Below, in pieces: positions 30,080 through 37,598 of a DNA stretch of 64,000 nucleotides. Source of the DNA: Oligosphaera ethanolica (lineage in GTDB: Bacteria; Verrucomicrobiota; Lentisphaeria; Oligosphaerales; Oligosphaeraceae); assembly GCF_030814695.1 (NCBI RefSeq), contig NZ_JAUSVL010000001.1, positions 2,020,227 to 2,084,226 on the forward strand, written 5' to 3'. Numbering within the stretch: the stretch's first letter is position 1; the number at the start of each line of letters is the position of its first letter. The translations under genes were made by a program, and so were the position numbers. The notes below the pieces were generated by a model, which ran no database searches, was not told the DNA's origin, and saw nothing but the letters and a program-made list of their open reading frames with translations.

Positions 30080-33000
30080 ATGGTCAACGCCGTAATCCGC
30101 TGGTGCCTGACGCACCCGTTGGCGATGACAATAGCGCTGCTTGCCCTGCTTGGGGGCGGCTATTATGCGCTCAAACACACCCGGGTTGATGCCATTCCTG
30201 ACATTGGCGAAAAACAGGTCATCGTCTATGCAGACTGGCCCGGCCGCAGCCCGCAGGATGTGGATGACAAGGTGACCTTTCCTCTCGCCACCAGTCTGAC
30301 CGGCACTCCGGGCGTCAAGACCATCCGCTCCATGTCTGGTTTCGGTTTTGCCATGGTCTATGTGATCATTGATGATCGGGTTGACTACTATTGGGCCCGG
30401 TCTCGGATACTCGAACGGCTGAACATCGCCCGCTCACGGTTGCCGGCCGATGTCATCCCGGAGCTCGGACCCGACGCAACCGCACTGGGACAGATTTTCT
30501 GGTACACCCTGGAAGGTGAGGGATTTGATCTGGAGGAACTGCGTTCGCTGCAGGATTGGTATGTTCGCTATCAGCTTAATGCCGTCCCCGGCGTCAGCGA
30601 GGTCGCCAGCGTGGGAGGATTTGTCAGACAATATCAGATTGATCTGCATCCCGATCGTCTCCGCGCCCATAACGTCACTCTCATGGATGTCTATAATGCG
30701 GTCTCCCGCAGCAACGTCGATGTCGGCGCCAAAGCAATTGAACACAATGGCGTCGAGTCATTCATCCGCGGCGTCGGTTTTATCAAAAGTCTCGATGACA
30801 TTGAAAAAATCGTCATTCGACAGCAGGAAGGCACGCCGTTGACGGTGCGAAACGTCGCCACAGTGCAGCTCGGCGGCGACTTTCGCCGCGGCGCTCTGGA
30901 CAAGGCGGGCATGGAAACGGTCGGGGGCGTCGTCAGCATGCGCTACGGCGAAAATCCTAAGGAGGTGGTAGAACGGCTGAAACAGAAGATTGCCCAGCTC
31001 GCGCCGGGACTGCCCAGCCGTTTATTGGCGGACGGGCGCCGCTCCGGGGTGCGTCTCGTCCCGTTCTATGACCGCTCCGACATCGTCAGCCAGACCATTC
31101 AGACGCTGAAAGGAGCCTTGGGCGAAGAGCTTCTCCTAGCCAGCCTGGTGATCCTATTTTTCCTGCTGCATCTGCGCACGACGCTGACGATATTATCGAC
31201 GCTGCCCTTGGCGGTGGCCCTGACCTTTATTCTCATGAAGTTCTTCGGTATCGACAGCAATATCATGTCCCTGGCAGGCCTAGGCATCGCCATCGGCGAT
31301 GTGGCCGATATTGGCATCATCATGTCGGAAAACATCTACCGCCATGTCGCCTCAGCTACGGACGAGGAAAAACAGGGCAAAGGCTATTTCAAACTCGTCT
31401 ATAATGGCGCAACCGAAGTCGGCGGAGCCATTGTCACCGCTGTTTCCAATACCATCGTGTCCTTCCTACCGGTATTTTTTCTGACGGCTCAGGAAGGCAA
31501 GCTGTTCCGGCCGCTTGCCTTCACCAAGACCTTTGCCATTGGCTCATCGGTGGTGCTAGCCGTGACGGTGGTTCCTTTTCTCTGCTACCTGCTTTTCCGC
31601 CCCGTCAAACTGCGAAACAGGCTGGTCTGGGGAGGATCCGCCCTTATCGGTTTGGCCGTGATGGTCATTGTCCGGGCCGCCTTTGTCTTCGGCCTGGGAG
31701 TGACCAGTCAGGGCTGGCTGATTGCCGCAGTCACCGGCGTCGGAGTGGCGCTCTGCTGCGTGCGGATGACTCGGGAAAAATTTGTGCCGTTGGAACGGAA
31801 TCGTGTTTCACGGGGAATTAACCGTATTTACGTTCCGGCGCTGACCTGGATTCTTGATCATAAAAAAACTTTTCTGATCCTGCCCTTTCTGCTTTTGGCC
31901 TGCGGGCTTAGCGTCTGGCTCGGCATCGGCCGCACCCTCTATCCCCTGGAATGGCTGGTGAATCTGGCGTCCCGCGAACTGGCCTCGCCGGGATTGTGCA
32001 CGGTTATGCAGGTGCCCGCCAATGCTGGAATCAAGCGACCGCTGCTGGAATTGTCCCACCTGGCCTTGGAACAGGTCGCTGACGGCAGCGGTCGCCAGCG
32101 AGGACGCCTGCTCTGGCGGCGCCAGGACCCCAGTGAGCAGGCAGCCGAAAAAGCGGCTGGACTAATGTCACTGAATCGGCGGCGCATTCTGCCTGGCATC
32201 GGACGGGAGTTTTTCCCGCCTTTGGATGAGGGGTCATTTCTGTACATGCCATCGCTGCTGCCCCAGGCTTCGCTGGCGCAGGCAATTGAGGTCAACAGCA
32301 TGCAAGACCGGGCGATAGCCCAGGTTGCGGAAGTCGAGTCGGTGGTAGGCAAGGTGGGGCGAGTGGAGTCGGCGCTAGATCCGGCGCCGATCGGCATGAT
32401 CGAAAGCATCATTATCCTCAAGCCGGAAACGGAGTGGCGCCGCCTGCCGGTCCGGCGTTTCTTCTCCAGCTGGCCGGACTTTTGCAGAGTGCCTCTTGCC
32501 CGGCTGTGGCCGGAATCCCGGAGGATTCATAAAAGCGAGATTCTGGAAGAGTTGCAGCAGGTCACAGCCATTCCCGGCGTTCTGCCGACCTTCTTGCAAC
32601 CGATTCAAACCCGGCTGATCATGCTGCAAACCGGACTCAGGGCCATGATGGGCATCAAAATCTACGGCTCTGACCTGCGTGAAATTGAGCGCGTTGGGCT
32701 GCAGATGGAACAGCTTCTGCAAACGGTGCCGGGAGCAGTCGATATCGTTGCCGACCGCATTGTCGGCAAACCCTATCTGCAGTTGGAGATTGACCGGGAA
32801 CGGATCGGACGCTACGGCGTGAATATCCGCGATGTGCAGGATGTCATTGAAATGGCACTGGGCGGCGTCAATCTGATGGAAACAGTCGAAGGACGCGAAC
32901 GCTACCCGATCCGAATCCGGCTGGCGCGCGACTTTCGCGAAGATGCAGAAGCGATCAGCCGCATCAGCGTGCCGACAGCCACCGGCGCACAGGTTCCCAT

Positions 33001-33793
33001 GGCGCAACTGGCGACCATCACGACCGTTCTCGGTCCCCAGGAGATCAAGAGTGAAAAAGGCCTGCTGGTTGGCTATGTCACGCTGAATACGCGCGAACGC
33101 GACGAAGTATCAGTCGTCAATGAGGGCGAAGCGTTGCTCCGGCAGGCTCTGAAAGATGGCCGTCTGCAGATGCCACCGGGGTATTACTGGGAATGGTCAG
33201 GACAGTTTGAAAACCAGGTGCGGGCCATGAAGCGACTAAAAATACTGGTTCCCTTGACGCTGCTGATCATGTTCGGCATGCTGGTTATGGGATTCAAACG
33301 ATGGTGGATCGCACCGATCATCTTTTTCGGAATCCTGGTGTCAGCCAGTGGTGGTTTTATGATGCTGGCACTCTGGGACTACAACCTGTCCGTTGCAGTC
33401 TGGGTGGGCTTTCTCGTGCTCTTCGGCGTTGTCGATGACGACGGCGTGATGATTGCCACTTATCTCGAATCCGTGTTCAAGGACAGGCAGTTCGCGTCCG
33501 TACAGGAGATTCGTGCCGCAGTCATTGACGCCGGACTGAAGCGCATCCGTCCCTGCTTGATGACCACAGCGACAACGGTCTTCGGGTTGCTGCCAATCTT
33601 CTGGGCGACCGGACGCGGCTCAGACGTCATGCAACCGATGGCAATACCCTCTGTCGGCGGTATGGCGGTCAGCATAATCACCCTTTTTATCGTACCGTGC
33701 CTTTTCAGCGCCGTGGAAGAGTGGAAATGGAAACGCCGGCATACGACTATGAGCGAATTGCCGGCGGTAGCAAGCTTGCCAAGCTCTGACTGA
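30080..33793 (+). CDS. cusA: CusA/CzcA-family heavy-metal RND efflux pump
   Basis: The protein has 1,237 residues; AGGAGG (30066-30071) overlaps the upstream stop. The N-terminal helix is followed by the RND porter signature, with TRVDAIPDIGEKQVIVY and WPGRSPQDVDDKVTFPL. The TM4-like segment reads LGIAIGDVADIGIIMSENI, with an acidic residue where RND pumps relay protons. The second half has GREFFPPLDEGSFLYMPSL, ALDPAPIGMIE and the TM10-like LFGVVDDDGVMIATYL. These features match the copper/silver branch (CusA-like). The stretch at about residues 630-700 (GLCTVMQVPANAG to LMSLNRRRILPG) reads unlike the family and may be a divergent loop. By family it exports metal from periplasm or cytoplasm with proton influx. 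It is the last gene of the operon; no terminator is obvious. Confidence 0.88.
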   Translation: MVNAVIRWCLTHPLAMTIALLALLGGGYYALKHTRVDAIPDIGEKQVIVYADWPGRSPQDVDDKVTFPLATSLTGTPGVKTIRSMSGFGFAMVYVIIDDRVDYYWARSRILERLNIARSRLPADVIPELGPDATALGQIFWYTLEGEGFDLEELRSLQDWYVRYQLNAVPGVSEVASVGGFVRQYQIDLHPDRLRAHNVTLMDVYNAVSRSNVDVGAKAIEHNGVESFIRGVGFIKSLDDIEKIVIRQQEGTPLTVRNVATVQLGGDFRRGALDKAGMETVGGVVSMRYGENPKEVVERLKQKIAQLAPGLPSRLLADGRRSGVRLVPFYDRSDIVSQTIQTLKGALGEELLLASLVILFFLLHLRTTLTILSTLPLAVALTFILMKFFGIDSNIMSLAGLGIAIGDVADIGIIMSENIYRHVASATDEEKQGKGYFKLVYNGATEVGGAIVTAVSNTIVSFLPVFFLTAQEGKLFRPLAFTKTFAIGSSVVLAVTVVPFLCYLLFRPVKLRNRLVWGGSALIGLAVMVIVRAAFVFGLGVTSQGWLIAAVTGVGVALCCVRMTREKFVPLERNRVSRGINRIYVPALTWILDHKKTFLILPFLLLACGLSVWLGIGRTLYPLEWLVNLASRELASPGLCTVMQVPANAGIKRPLLELSHLALEQVADGSGRQRGRLLWRRQDPSEQAAEKAAGLMSLNRRRILPGIGREFFPPLDEGSFLYMPSLLPQASLAQAIEVNSMQDRAIAQVAEVESVVGKVGRVESALDPAPIGMIESIIILKPETEWRRLPVRRFFSSWPDFCRVPLARLWPESRRIHKSEILEELQQVTAIPGVLPTFLQPIQTRLIMLQTGLRAMMGIKIYGSDLREIERVGLQMEQLLQTVPGAVDIVADRIVGKPYLQLEIDRERIGRYGVNIRDVQDVIEMALGGVNLMETVEGRERYPIRIRLARDFREDAEAISRISVPTATGAQVPMAQLATITTVLGPQEIKSEKGLLVGYVTLNTRERDEVSVVNEGEALLRQALKDGRLQMPPGYYWEWSGQFENQVRAMKRLKILVPLTLLIMFGMLVMGFKRWWIAPIIFFGILVSASGGFMMLALWDYNLSVAVWVGFLVLFGVVDDDGVMIATYLESVFKDRQFASVQEIRAAVIDAGLKRIRPCLMTTATTVFGLLPIFWATGRGSDVMQPMAIPSVGGMAVSIITLFIVPCLFSAVEEWKWKRRHTTMSELPAVASLPSSD

Positions 33794-33833
33794 AAATGTA
33801 TCGCCCGGCCAAGAACGCACAGCACAATGAAGC

Positions 33834-33880
33834 TATAGCGGACCCCAAAAATAGGTCAAGGCAAAAAGTGAAGATGGACT
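33834..33880 (+). repeat. TATAGTGGACCCC element, copy 3
   Basis: TATAGCGGACCCC followed by AAAAATAGGTCAAGGC and GTGAAGATGGACTG. It is 40 nt after the RND pump gene and continues with the same ACTGAAAAT / CGGG sequence seen after copy 1. Confidence 0.75.
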
Positions 33881-33900
33881 GAAAATCGGGCGCGGGACCC

Positions 33901-33960
33901 GTAGTCCAATCCATGGGACCATGCCTTATGAGTCGTGAGTCCTCACCCCAACGCCGCGCT
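33901..33960 (-). repeat. CATGGATTGGACTACGG repeat, copy 1
   Basis: Read on the minus strand this has GAGGACTCACGACTCAT, then GGCATGGTCCCATGGATTGG and ACTACGG. Two other copies lie at 34148-34204 (minus) and 43306-43352 (plus). It is noncoding, palindromic around CCATGG, and always borders a phased GTCC/GGAC tract. Confidence 0.7.
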
Positions 33961-34029
33961 TAGCGGTCCCCAGCGTCAAGACGTCACCCTTGCGATTGGT
34001 CCAGGCGACCGCAAGCGGCCGCCTCCACG

Positions 34030-34140
34030 GAACCGTCCCAATCACCTTGGTGCCAGTCCCAAGCGTCCCAAAGCCTCCAGAGCGTCAAGACGTCCCCAAG
34101 AGTCCAAGGCGTCCAACGAGTCATTCTCCAGCGTCCCGAG
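34030..34140. repeat. Phased GTCC tract 2
   Basis: GTC(C) recurs at 34034, 34056, 34064, 34084, 34092, 34102, 34111, 34120 and 34133, mostly 8-10 bp apart. It lies between two copies of the CCATGG-centred repeat and has no coding signal. Confidence 0.6.
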
Positions 34141-34147
34141 CGTCCCC

Positions 34148-34204
34148 GTAGTCCAATCCATGGGACCATGTATGAGTCGTGAGTCCTCACCCCAACGCCG
34201 CGCT
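34148..34204 (-). repeat. CATGGATTGGACTACGG repeat, copy 2
   Basis: Near-identical to 33901-33960 but lacking four bases in the middle. The pair frames phased tract 2. Confidence 0.7.
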
Positions 34205-34370
34205 ATCTGGTCCAAGCGGATAAAAAAATCACTTGAGGTAGAAGGCCGCAAGGGGGCGGCAGCCGCGTTGGGCCATGAGGTCGTCCCAGTGGCCGGGCAG
34301 GTCAATTTGGCGCTTCGGCCGCTTCGCGGCGGTGAAACGCCAACCCGAGCAAGTGCCGGCGCTTGCCGGC

Positions 34371-34525
34371 GAATGGTGTAGGGGCGGACCTATGTGTCCG
34401 CTCGCGTGAGTGCCGGCGAATGCCGGCGAATGGTGTAGGGGCGGACCTATGTGTCCGCCCGCGTGAGTGCCGGCGCTTGCCGGCGAATGGTGTAGGGGCG
34501 GACCTATGTGTCCGCCCCAGCCACC
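34371..34525. repeat. 57-bp tandem repeat, about 2.7 units, with internal hairpin
   Basis: Units start at 34371, 34428 and 34485 with GAATGGTGTAGGGGCGG. Each contains the inverted pair GGGGCGGAC / GTCCGCCC(C) around CTATGT. GTAGGGGCGGACCTATGTG-type hairpins are common intergenic repeats in diverse bacteria. The units run directly into each other, so this is not a CRISPR. Confidence 0.85.
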
Positions 34526-34678
34526 GCCAGATCGAGTGCCGGCGAGTGCCGTCTTTGAGCGCTGAAGGCGCTTGCCCTGGGCTAAGGCACCACCCGAATT
34601 GAGCCATGAGGGGCGACCTATAAACAGCTCCGGGGGCGTAACGTAAACGACGGCGAAGACGTTTCATCGGGTTCCATT

Positions 34679-34723
34679 GCCTCTTTGGCCGCAGTCAGCT
34701 TCGCCGACTGCGGCCAAAGAGGC
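34679..34723 (+). repeat. GCCTCTTTGG hairpin, copy 1 (IS flank)
   Basis: A perfect 18-bp inverted repeat: GCCTCTTTGGCCGCAGTC at 34679-34696 pairs with 34706-34723 across a 9-nt loop. It ends one base before the left end of the first insertion sequence. Three relatives lie at 37189, 47124 and 47548. Confidence 0.85.
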
Positions 34724-34753
34724 CCTGGACTTTGGACAATCTTGCACGGACTC

Positions 34754-36112
34754 CTACGCAACGTCCGGTGCTGATTTTTTTCCCTCCGCCAGCTCGCTTT
34801 GCATTAAACGCACCAGATCGCGCAGGGATGGACGGGTGACCGGGTCGTTTCGCCACCGTTCTCGCGTTGGGAATGCCTCGTTTCGCTTGTCATCGTAGAG
34901 TCGTATGCTTGCCAGAAGCAAAGCGGCATAGCAAGCCGAGATGAAAGCGGGCACTTTAGCTACTGAATCTTTGTTCCACACCTGGGCTTTGCCAATGCCA
35001 AGTATTGCTTTCTGGTCTCGAAAGCTGACTTCGATCTCCCAGCGAAGCAAGTAAGCCCTTATAGCCTGTTCGATCGTGATCTTGTTTATGGCACCGGTTA
35101 CGACCAGGAAGGCAGGCTGCCGATAGAGAGTGCGCCCATTCTTGGTCAGACGATAGGGAAAAGGCTTAATGACTATGAGATTACAGGGCTGATCGTGGGT
35201 CGCACCCGGCCACCTGACGTTTTGGACGCACTTGTAATGCACGGCAAGTTTACGTCCGTGCTTGAATACCTCCATGGTCCGCGTTTCGTAGTTGTCGCTG
35301 GCAAGAATATCCTTGGGTGAAGGCAGACGTTGGCCGTACTTGCGATTGCCTTTGCGTTGTTCGGGGCAAAGAGGCTCGACAAAGACCGTGTCCTTCCTCG
35401 CTCGCGCGACGATCACGGTGTTGTGAGGAGGATCAGTCAGGAAACAGCTGTTGGCAAAACTGCCGTCGGCGCTTTGGATAAGGACACGGTCGTAACCGCC
35501 AGGTATTGCGTCGATTGCCCCACGAAGGGAAAAAAGCTGCTGGCGACCGCGCACACTCATGTTGTGCTTTTTCTTCTCTTCCTTCAGTATCTGTTCCTCC
35601 TCCGGACTTGTCACTTTTCCAGCCTTGACCGGTGGTGCGTGTCTGAACGCCACGGGTACGGCTCGACTGGAGTTGGGATCAGAGCCGTGGCACATGATGG
35701 TCGTTTCCAGATAGCGCTGGCCAATGACCAGATTGACATGAAACGGGGGGCTGATAGGGTCCCGGGCGTAAGCAGTACCGGGGATTTTTTTGCCGGTCTT
35801 GCGCACGAGCGTATCGTCGATGGCGGAAATGATGGGGTCGTAGACTGGGCAGAGACTGACGGCCTCCTGGATAATGGGCCCGAATATGCCTTCACAGTCC
35901 CATTTACTCCGGGAGAAAAGTTTATAGAACGCGCTCCAGTGGAACACCATATCTAGAAAGTTAATGGCGCTGGTTATGGTTTTTGGATGACTGGCGCCCA
36001 AAAGGCCGATGCCTATCGTGACAAATCGCTTTCGTGACCGAACATCCTTGATGCCCACGCTCAGAGTCGCCAAAAAGGCACGCAACCACACAAGCAGCGA
36101 TTTGTTTTCCAT
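34754..36112 (-). CDS. DDE transposase (IS4/IS701-like)
   Basis: The protein has 452 residues, identical in sequence to the one at 44161. Catalytic triad candidates are D99 or D100 in SAIDDTLVRKTGKK, D216 in QSADGSFAN, and E361 in RWEIEVSFRDQK, the usual E motif of IS4/IS701-type enzymes (a Y/R-W-x-I-E-x-x-F-R-x-x-K form). It catalyses cut-and-paste transposition of the element bearing the 16-bp ends. The start codon lies 2 nt after the stop of the HARE-HTH-like gene, so translation is likely coupled. I cannot name the exact IS family. Confidence 0.88.
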   Translation of the reverse strand: MENKSLLVWLRAFLATLSVGIKDVRSRKRFVTIGIGLLGASHPKTITSAINFLDMVFHWSAFYKLFSRSKWDCEGIFGPIIQEAVSLCPVYDPIISAIDDTLVRKTGKKIPGTAYARDPISPPFHVNLVIGQRYLETTIMCHGSDPNSSRAVPVAFRHAPPVKAGKVTSPEEEQILKEEKKKHNMSVRGRQQLFSLRGAIDAIPGGYDRVLIQSADGSFANSCFLTDPPHNTVIVARARKDTVFVEPLCPEQRKGNRKYGQRLPSPKDILASDNYETRTMEVFKHGRKLAVHYKCVQNVRWPGATHDQPCNLIVIKPFPYRLTKNGRTLYRQPAFLVVTGAINKITIEQAIRAYLLRWEIEVSFRDQKAILGIGKAQVWNKDSVAKVPAFISACYAALLLASIRLYDDKRNEAFPTRERWRNDPVTRPSLRDLVRLMQSELAEGKKSAPDVA

Positions 36113-36114
36113 GG

Positions 36115-36462
36115 CTAATCGTCCTCCTCTTGGTCCAGCAGTGCAAATTCGTTGCGTCCTGTACGCCGGAACGTGTGTCCGTCGAGAACCTTCTTGGTCA
36201 TCGCCGACACGATGGACTCGCGACGCAGCTTCACGCCATGGCGCTTCTGCACGCGGTCAAGGATCTCATTGATGTGAAGAGGCTCCCCCGCTTCTCGGAG
36301 TATATCACTAACTAGTAACATGTTAGATATTTTTCCGGCTGCCTTTCGGTTCGCTTCCAGGCGACCGTCCAAACCTTTGGCCGAGCGCAATGCCTTTAGG
36401 CCGGATTCAAGCATTGTTTCCAAGACATTACAGAGATCGTTGCCGCTGATTTCTTTTGCCAT
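36115..36462 (-). CDS. IS-encoded HARE-HTH-like accessory protein
   Basis: The protein has 115 residues. Residues 49-109 (LLVSDILREAGEPLHINEI, then GVKLRRESIVSAMTKKV and FRRTGRNEFALL) fit the HARE-HTH winged-helix pattern (HB1/ASXL/RpoE family), thought to sense or bind DNA. The N-terminal 45 residues form a probable helical hairpin. Its gene precedes the transposase in both IS copies. The two copies differ at two residues (G7/S and I45/R). It may act as transposition regulator, target-choice factor or DNA-binding subunit; function is not established. The start is set by an AGGAAAG about 10 nt upstream and by an inverted repeat that covers the ATG. Confidence 0.75.
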   Translation of the reverse strand: MAKEISGNDLCNVLETMLESGLKALRSAKGLDGRLEANRKAAGKISNMLLVSDILREAGEPLHINEILDRVQKRHGVKLRRESIVSAMTKKVLDGHTFRRTGRNEFALLDQEEDD

Positions 36463-36516
36463 ACCCGTAGCCTTTCCTTGTTGTGACCAGACACGCCAGC
36501 ATTCAAGCTACGGGTA
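36462..36516 (-). promoter_or_regulatory. Inverted repeat over the IS start codon (copy 1)
   Basis: GCTACGGGTA (read on the minus strand, ending at the A of the ATG) pairs with TACCCGTAGC 35 nt upstream: plus-strand arms 36462-36471 and 36507-36516. Read-through RNA from outside the IS could fold over the start codon. Confidence 0.6.
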
Positions 36517-36591
36517 GCATAATACGGAGTAGGTAGAATGCAAATTCATTTTTAGATTTATTTTTAAACAAAAAAATTGTCCAAAGTCCAG

Positions 36592-36780
36592 GCCGCGCCG
36601 CTTGCGGCGCGGATTCCGCCGTTCTGTGCCGCGCCCCCGTTCTGTGCCGCGCCGCTTGCGGCGCGGATTCCGCCGTTCTGTGCCGCGCCGCCGTTCTGTG
36701 CCGCGCCGCTTGCGGCGCGGATTCCGCCGTTCTGTGCCGCGCCCCCGTTCTGTGCCGCGCCGCTTGCGGCGCGGATTCCC
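36592..36780. repeat. 54-bp tandem array, 3.5 units, at the IS right end
   Basis: Units begin at 36592, 36646, 36700 and 36754 with GCCGCGCCGCTTGCGGCGCG and continue GATTCCGCCGTTCTGTGCC. Each contains a 9-bp hairpin CCGCGCCGC/GCGGCGCGG. A single related unit lies at about 40272-40295. The array begins exactly at the last base of the IS. Confidence 0.85.
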
Positions 36781-37075
36781 CCGCGCCGCCGTCACGGACC
36801 AAACGAGATGCGCTGGCCGTTATCCTGCGATGCTTGGTCTTCTTATGGCTATACGTTTGGTTGTTCGTAATAACTTCAAAAGGGCGAAAAAGTCTCCTTA
36901 ATTCCGCCTTGTTGGGTGTTGTTCTCTTTGCCTATTGGAGATAGGAAACCACAGCCCAAGACAAAACATTTTCGGCCATCGTGGTTGGCAGAAACGCGGC
37001 CATTTTTCGTGGCAGGCAACAACCCATTGATATTGGTTGTCCCTGTGGCCTTTTTGATCGCCCAGCCGGAAACCA
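36781..37075. other. Intergenic, no gene recognised
   Basis: Mixed-composition sequence with no supported reading frame. It includes an imperfect inverted pair near 36935-36960 and 37000-37030, but nothing I can name. Confidence 0.35.
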
Positions 37076-37546
37076 TCATCCGATTGGCATTTGAGCGCTG
37101 AAAGCGCGATCTATGATAGCCCAGGGCAAGCGACGCCGAAGGCGGAGCGGCGCCCTGGGTAGAACGCCATTATTGTTCGTGTTTCTCGGCCTCTTTGGTC
37201 TCAGTCGGCGAAGCTGAATGAGACCAAAGAGGCAATGGAACCCGAGGTAACGTCTTGAATAGACCGGACGCGGTAAATACTCGGTGCCGCGGCGGACCTG
37301 CATGTCCTCGGGCATGGACGCATGGCCGGTCGTACGGATGCCTTCCGCTCCGGCAACGACGAAGAATTCCTGCGCCCGTTTGTTCTTCTCAGAATTCTCC
37401 GTGTGGACCGCGAGAAGGTTGTTGCATTCCTTGGTTTTGCTTATGCTCCACCGCCGCCCGCCTTCACATGTGGCCTTGTCTAATTTTAGCGCCCCGCTAT
37501 ATTCAAGCACATGCACAAAAACAAGTCCGTTCAGCTTTGATTTCAT
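37076..37546 (-). CDS. Doubtful ORF: unknown N-terminal part running into a repeat element
   Basis: The frame has 156 codons. Roughly the first 95 (MKSKLNGLVFVHVLEYSGA, then LLAVHTENSEKNKRAQEFF and AEGIRTTGHASMPEDMQV) have a protein-like composition that I do not recognise. The rest is translation of the GCCTCTTTGG element in antisense and is surely not native. The upstream ribosome site is weak (AAGGGG). It may be a remnant of a gene truncated by the repeat, or entirely spurious. Confidence 0.25.
   Translation of the reverse strand: MKSKLNGLVFVHVLEYSGALKLDKATCEGGRRWSISKTKECNNLLAVHTENSEKNKRAQEFFVVAGAEGIRTTGHASMPEDMQVRRGTEYLPRPVYSRRYLGFHCLFGLIQLRRLRPKRPRNTNNNGVLPRAPLRLRRRLPWAIIDRAFSAQMPIG
37095..37250 (-). 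repeat. GCCTCTTTGG / CCCAGGGC element, copy 2 (reverse)
   Basis: Contains the hairpin GCCTCTTTGGTCTCAGTC at 37189-37206 with its partner at 37216-37233 (one mismatch). It is followed on the minus strand by a segment with CCCAGGGC...GCCCTGGG and a GCGCTTTCAGCGC hairpin, the same order as at 47112 and 47537. Confidence 0.8.
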
Positions 37547-37598
37547 GCACCAGCCCCTTTTTGAAAATGGCTCCCGCAGTTAGCAGAAACCACATTCA

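Larger units (their letters stand above)
34725..36591 (-). mobile_element. Insertion sequence, copy 1 (1,867 bp, HARE-HTH + DDE transposase)
   Basis: Bounded by 16-bp perfect terminal inverted repeats CTGGACTTTGGACAAT (34725-34740) and its complement (36576-36591). It holds a 115-residue HARE-HTH-like gene and a 452-residue transposase. A nearly identical copy in opposite orientation is at 43681-45548. The left end adjoins an 18-bp hairpin and the right end adjoins a CCGCGCCGC/GCGGCGCGG hairpin. No clear target-site duplication is seen beyond at most a few bases. Confidence 0.88.

Noticed and set aside
31950-32200. A compensated frameshift pair in the CusA-like gene
   Set aside because: The segment reads unlike the family, but the frame stays open and resumes conserved sequence. 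Without an alignment I cannot tell divergence from paired indels.
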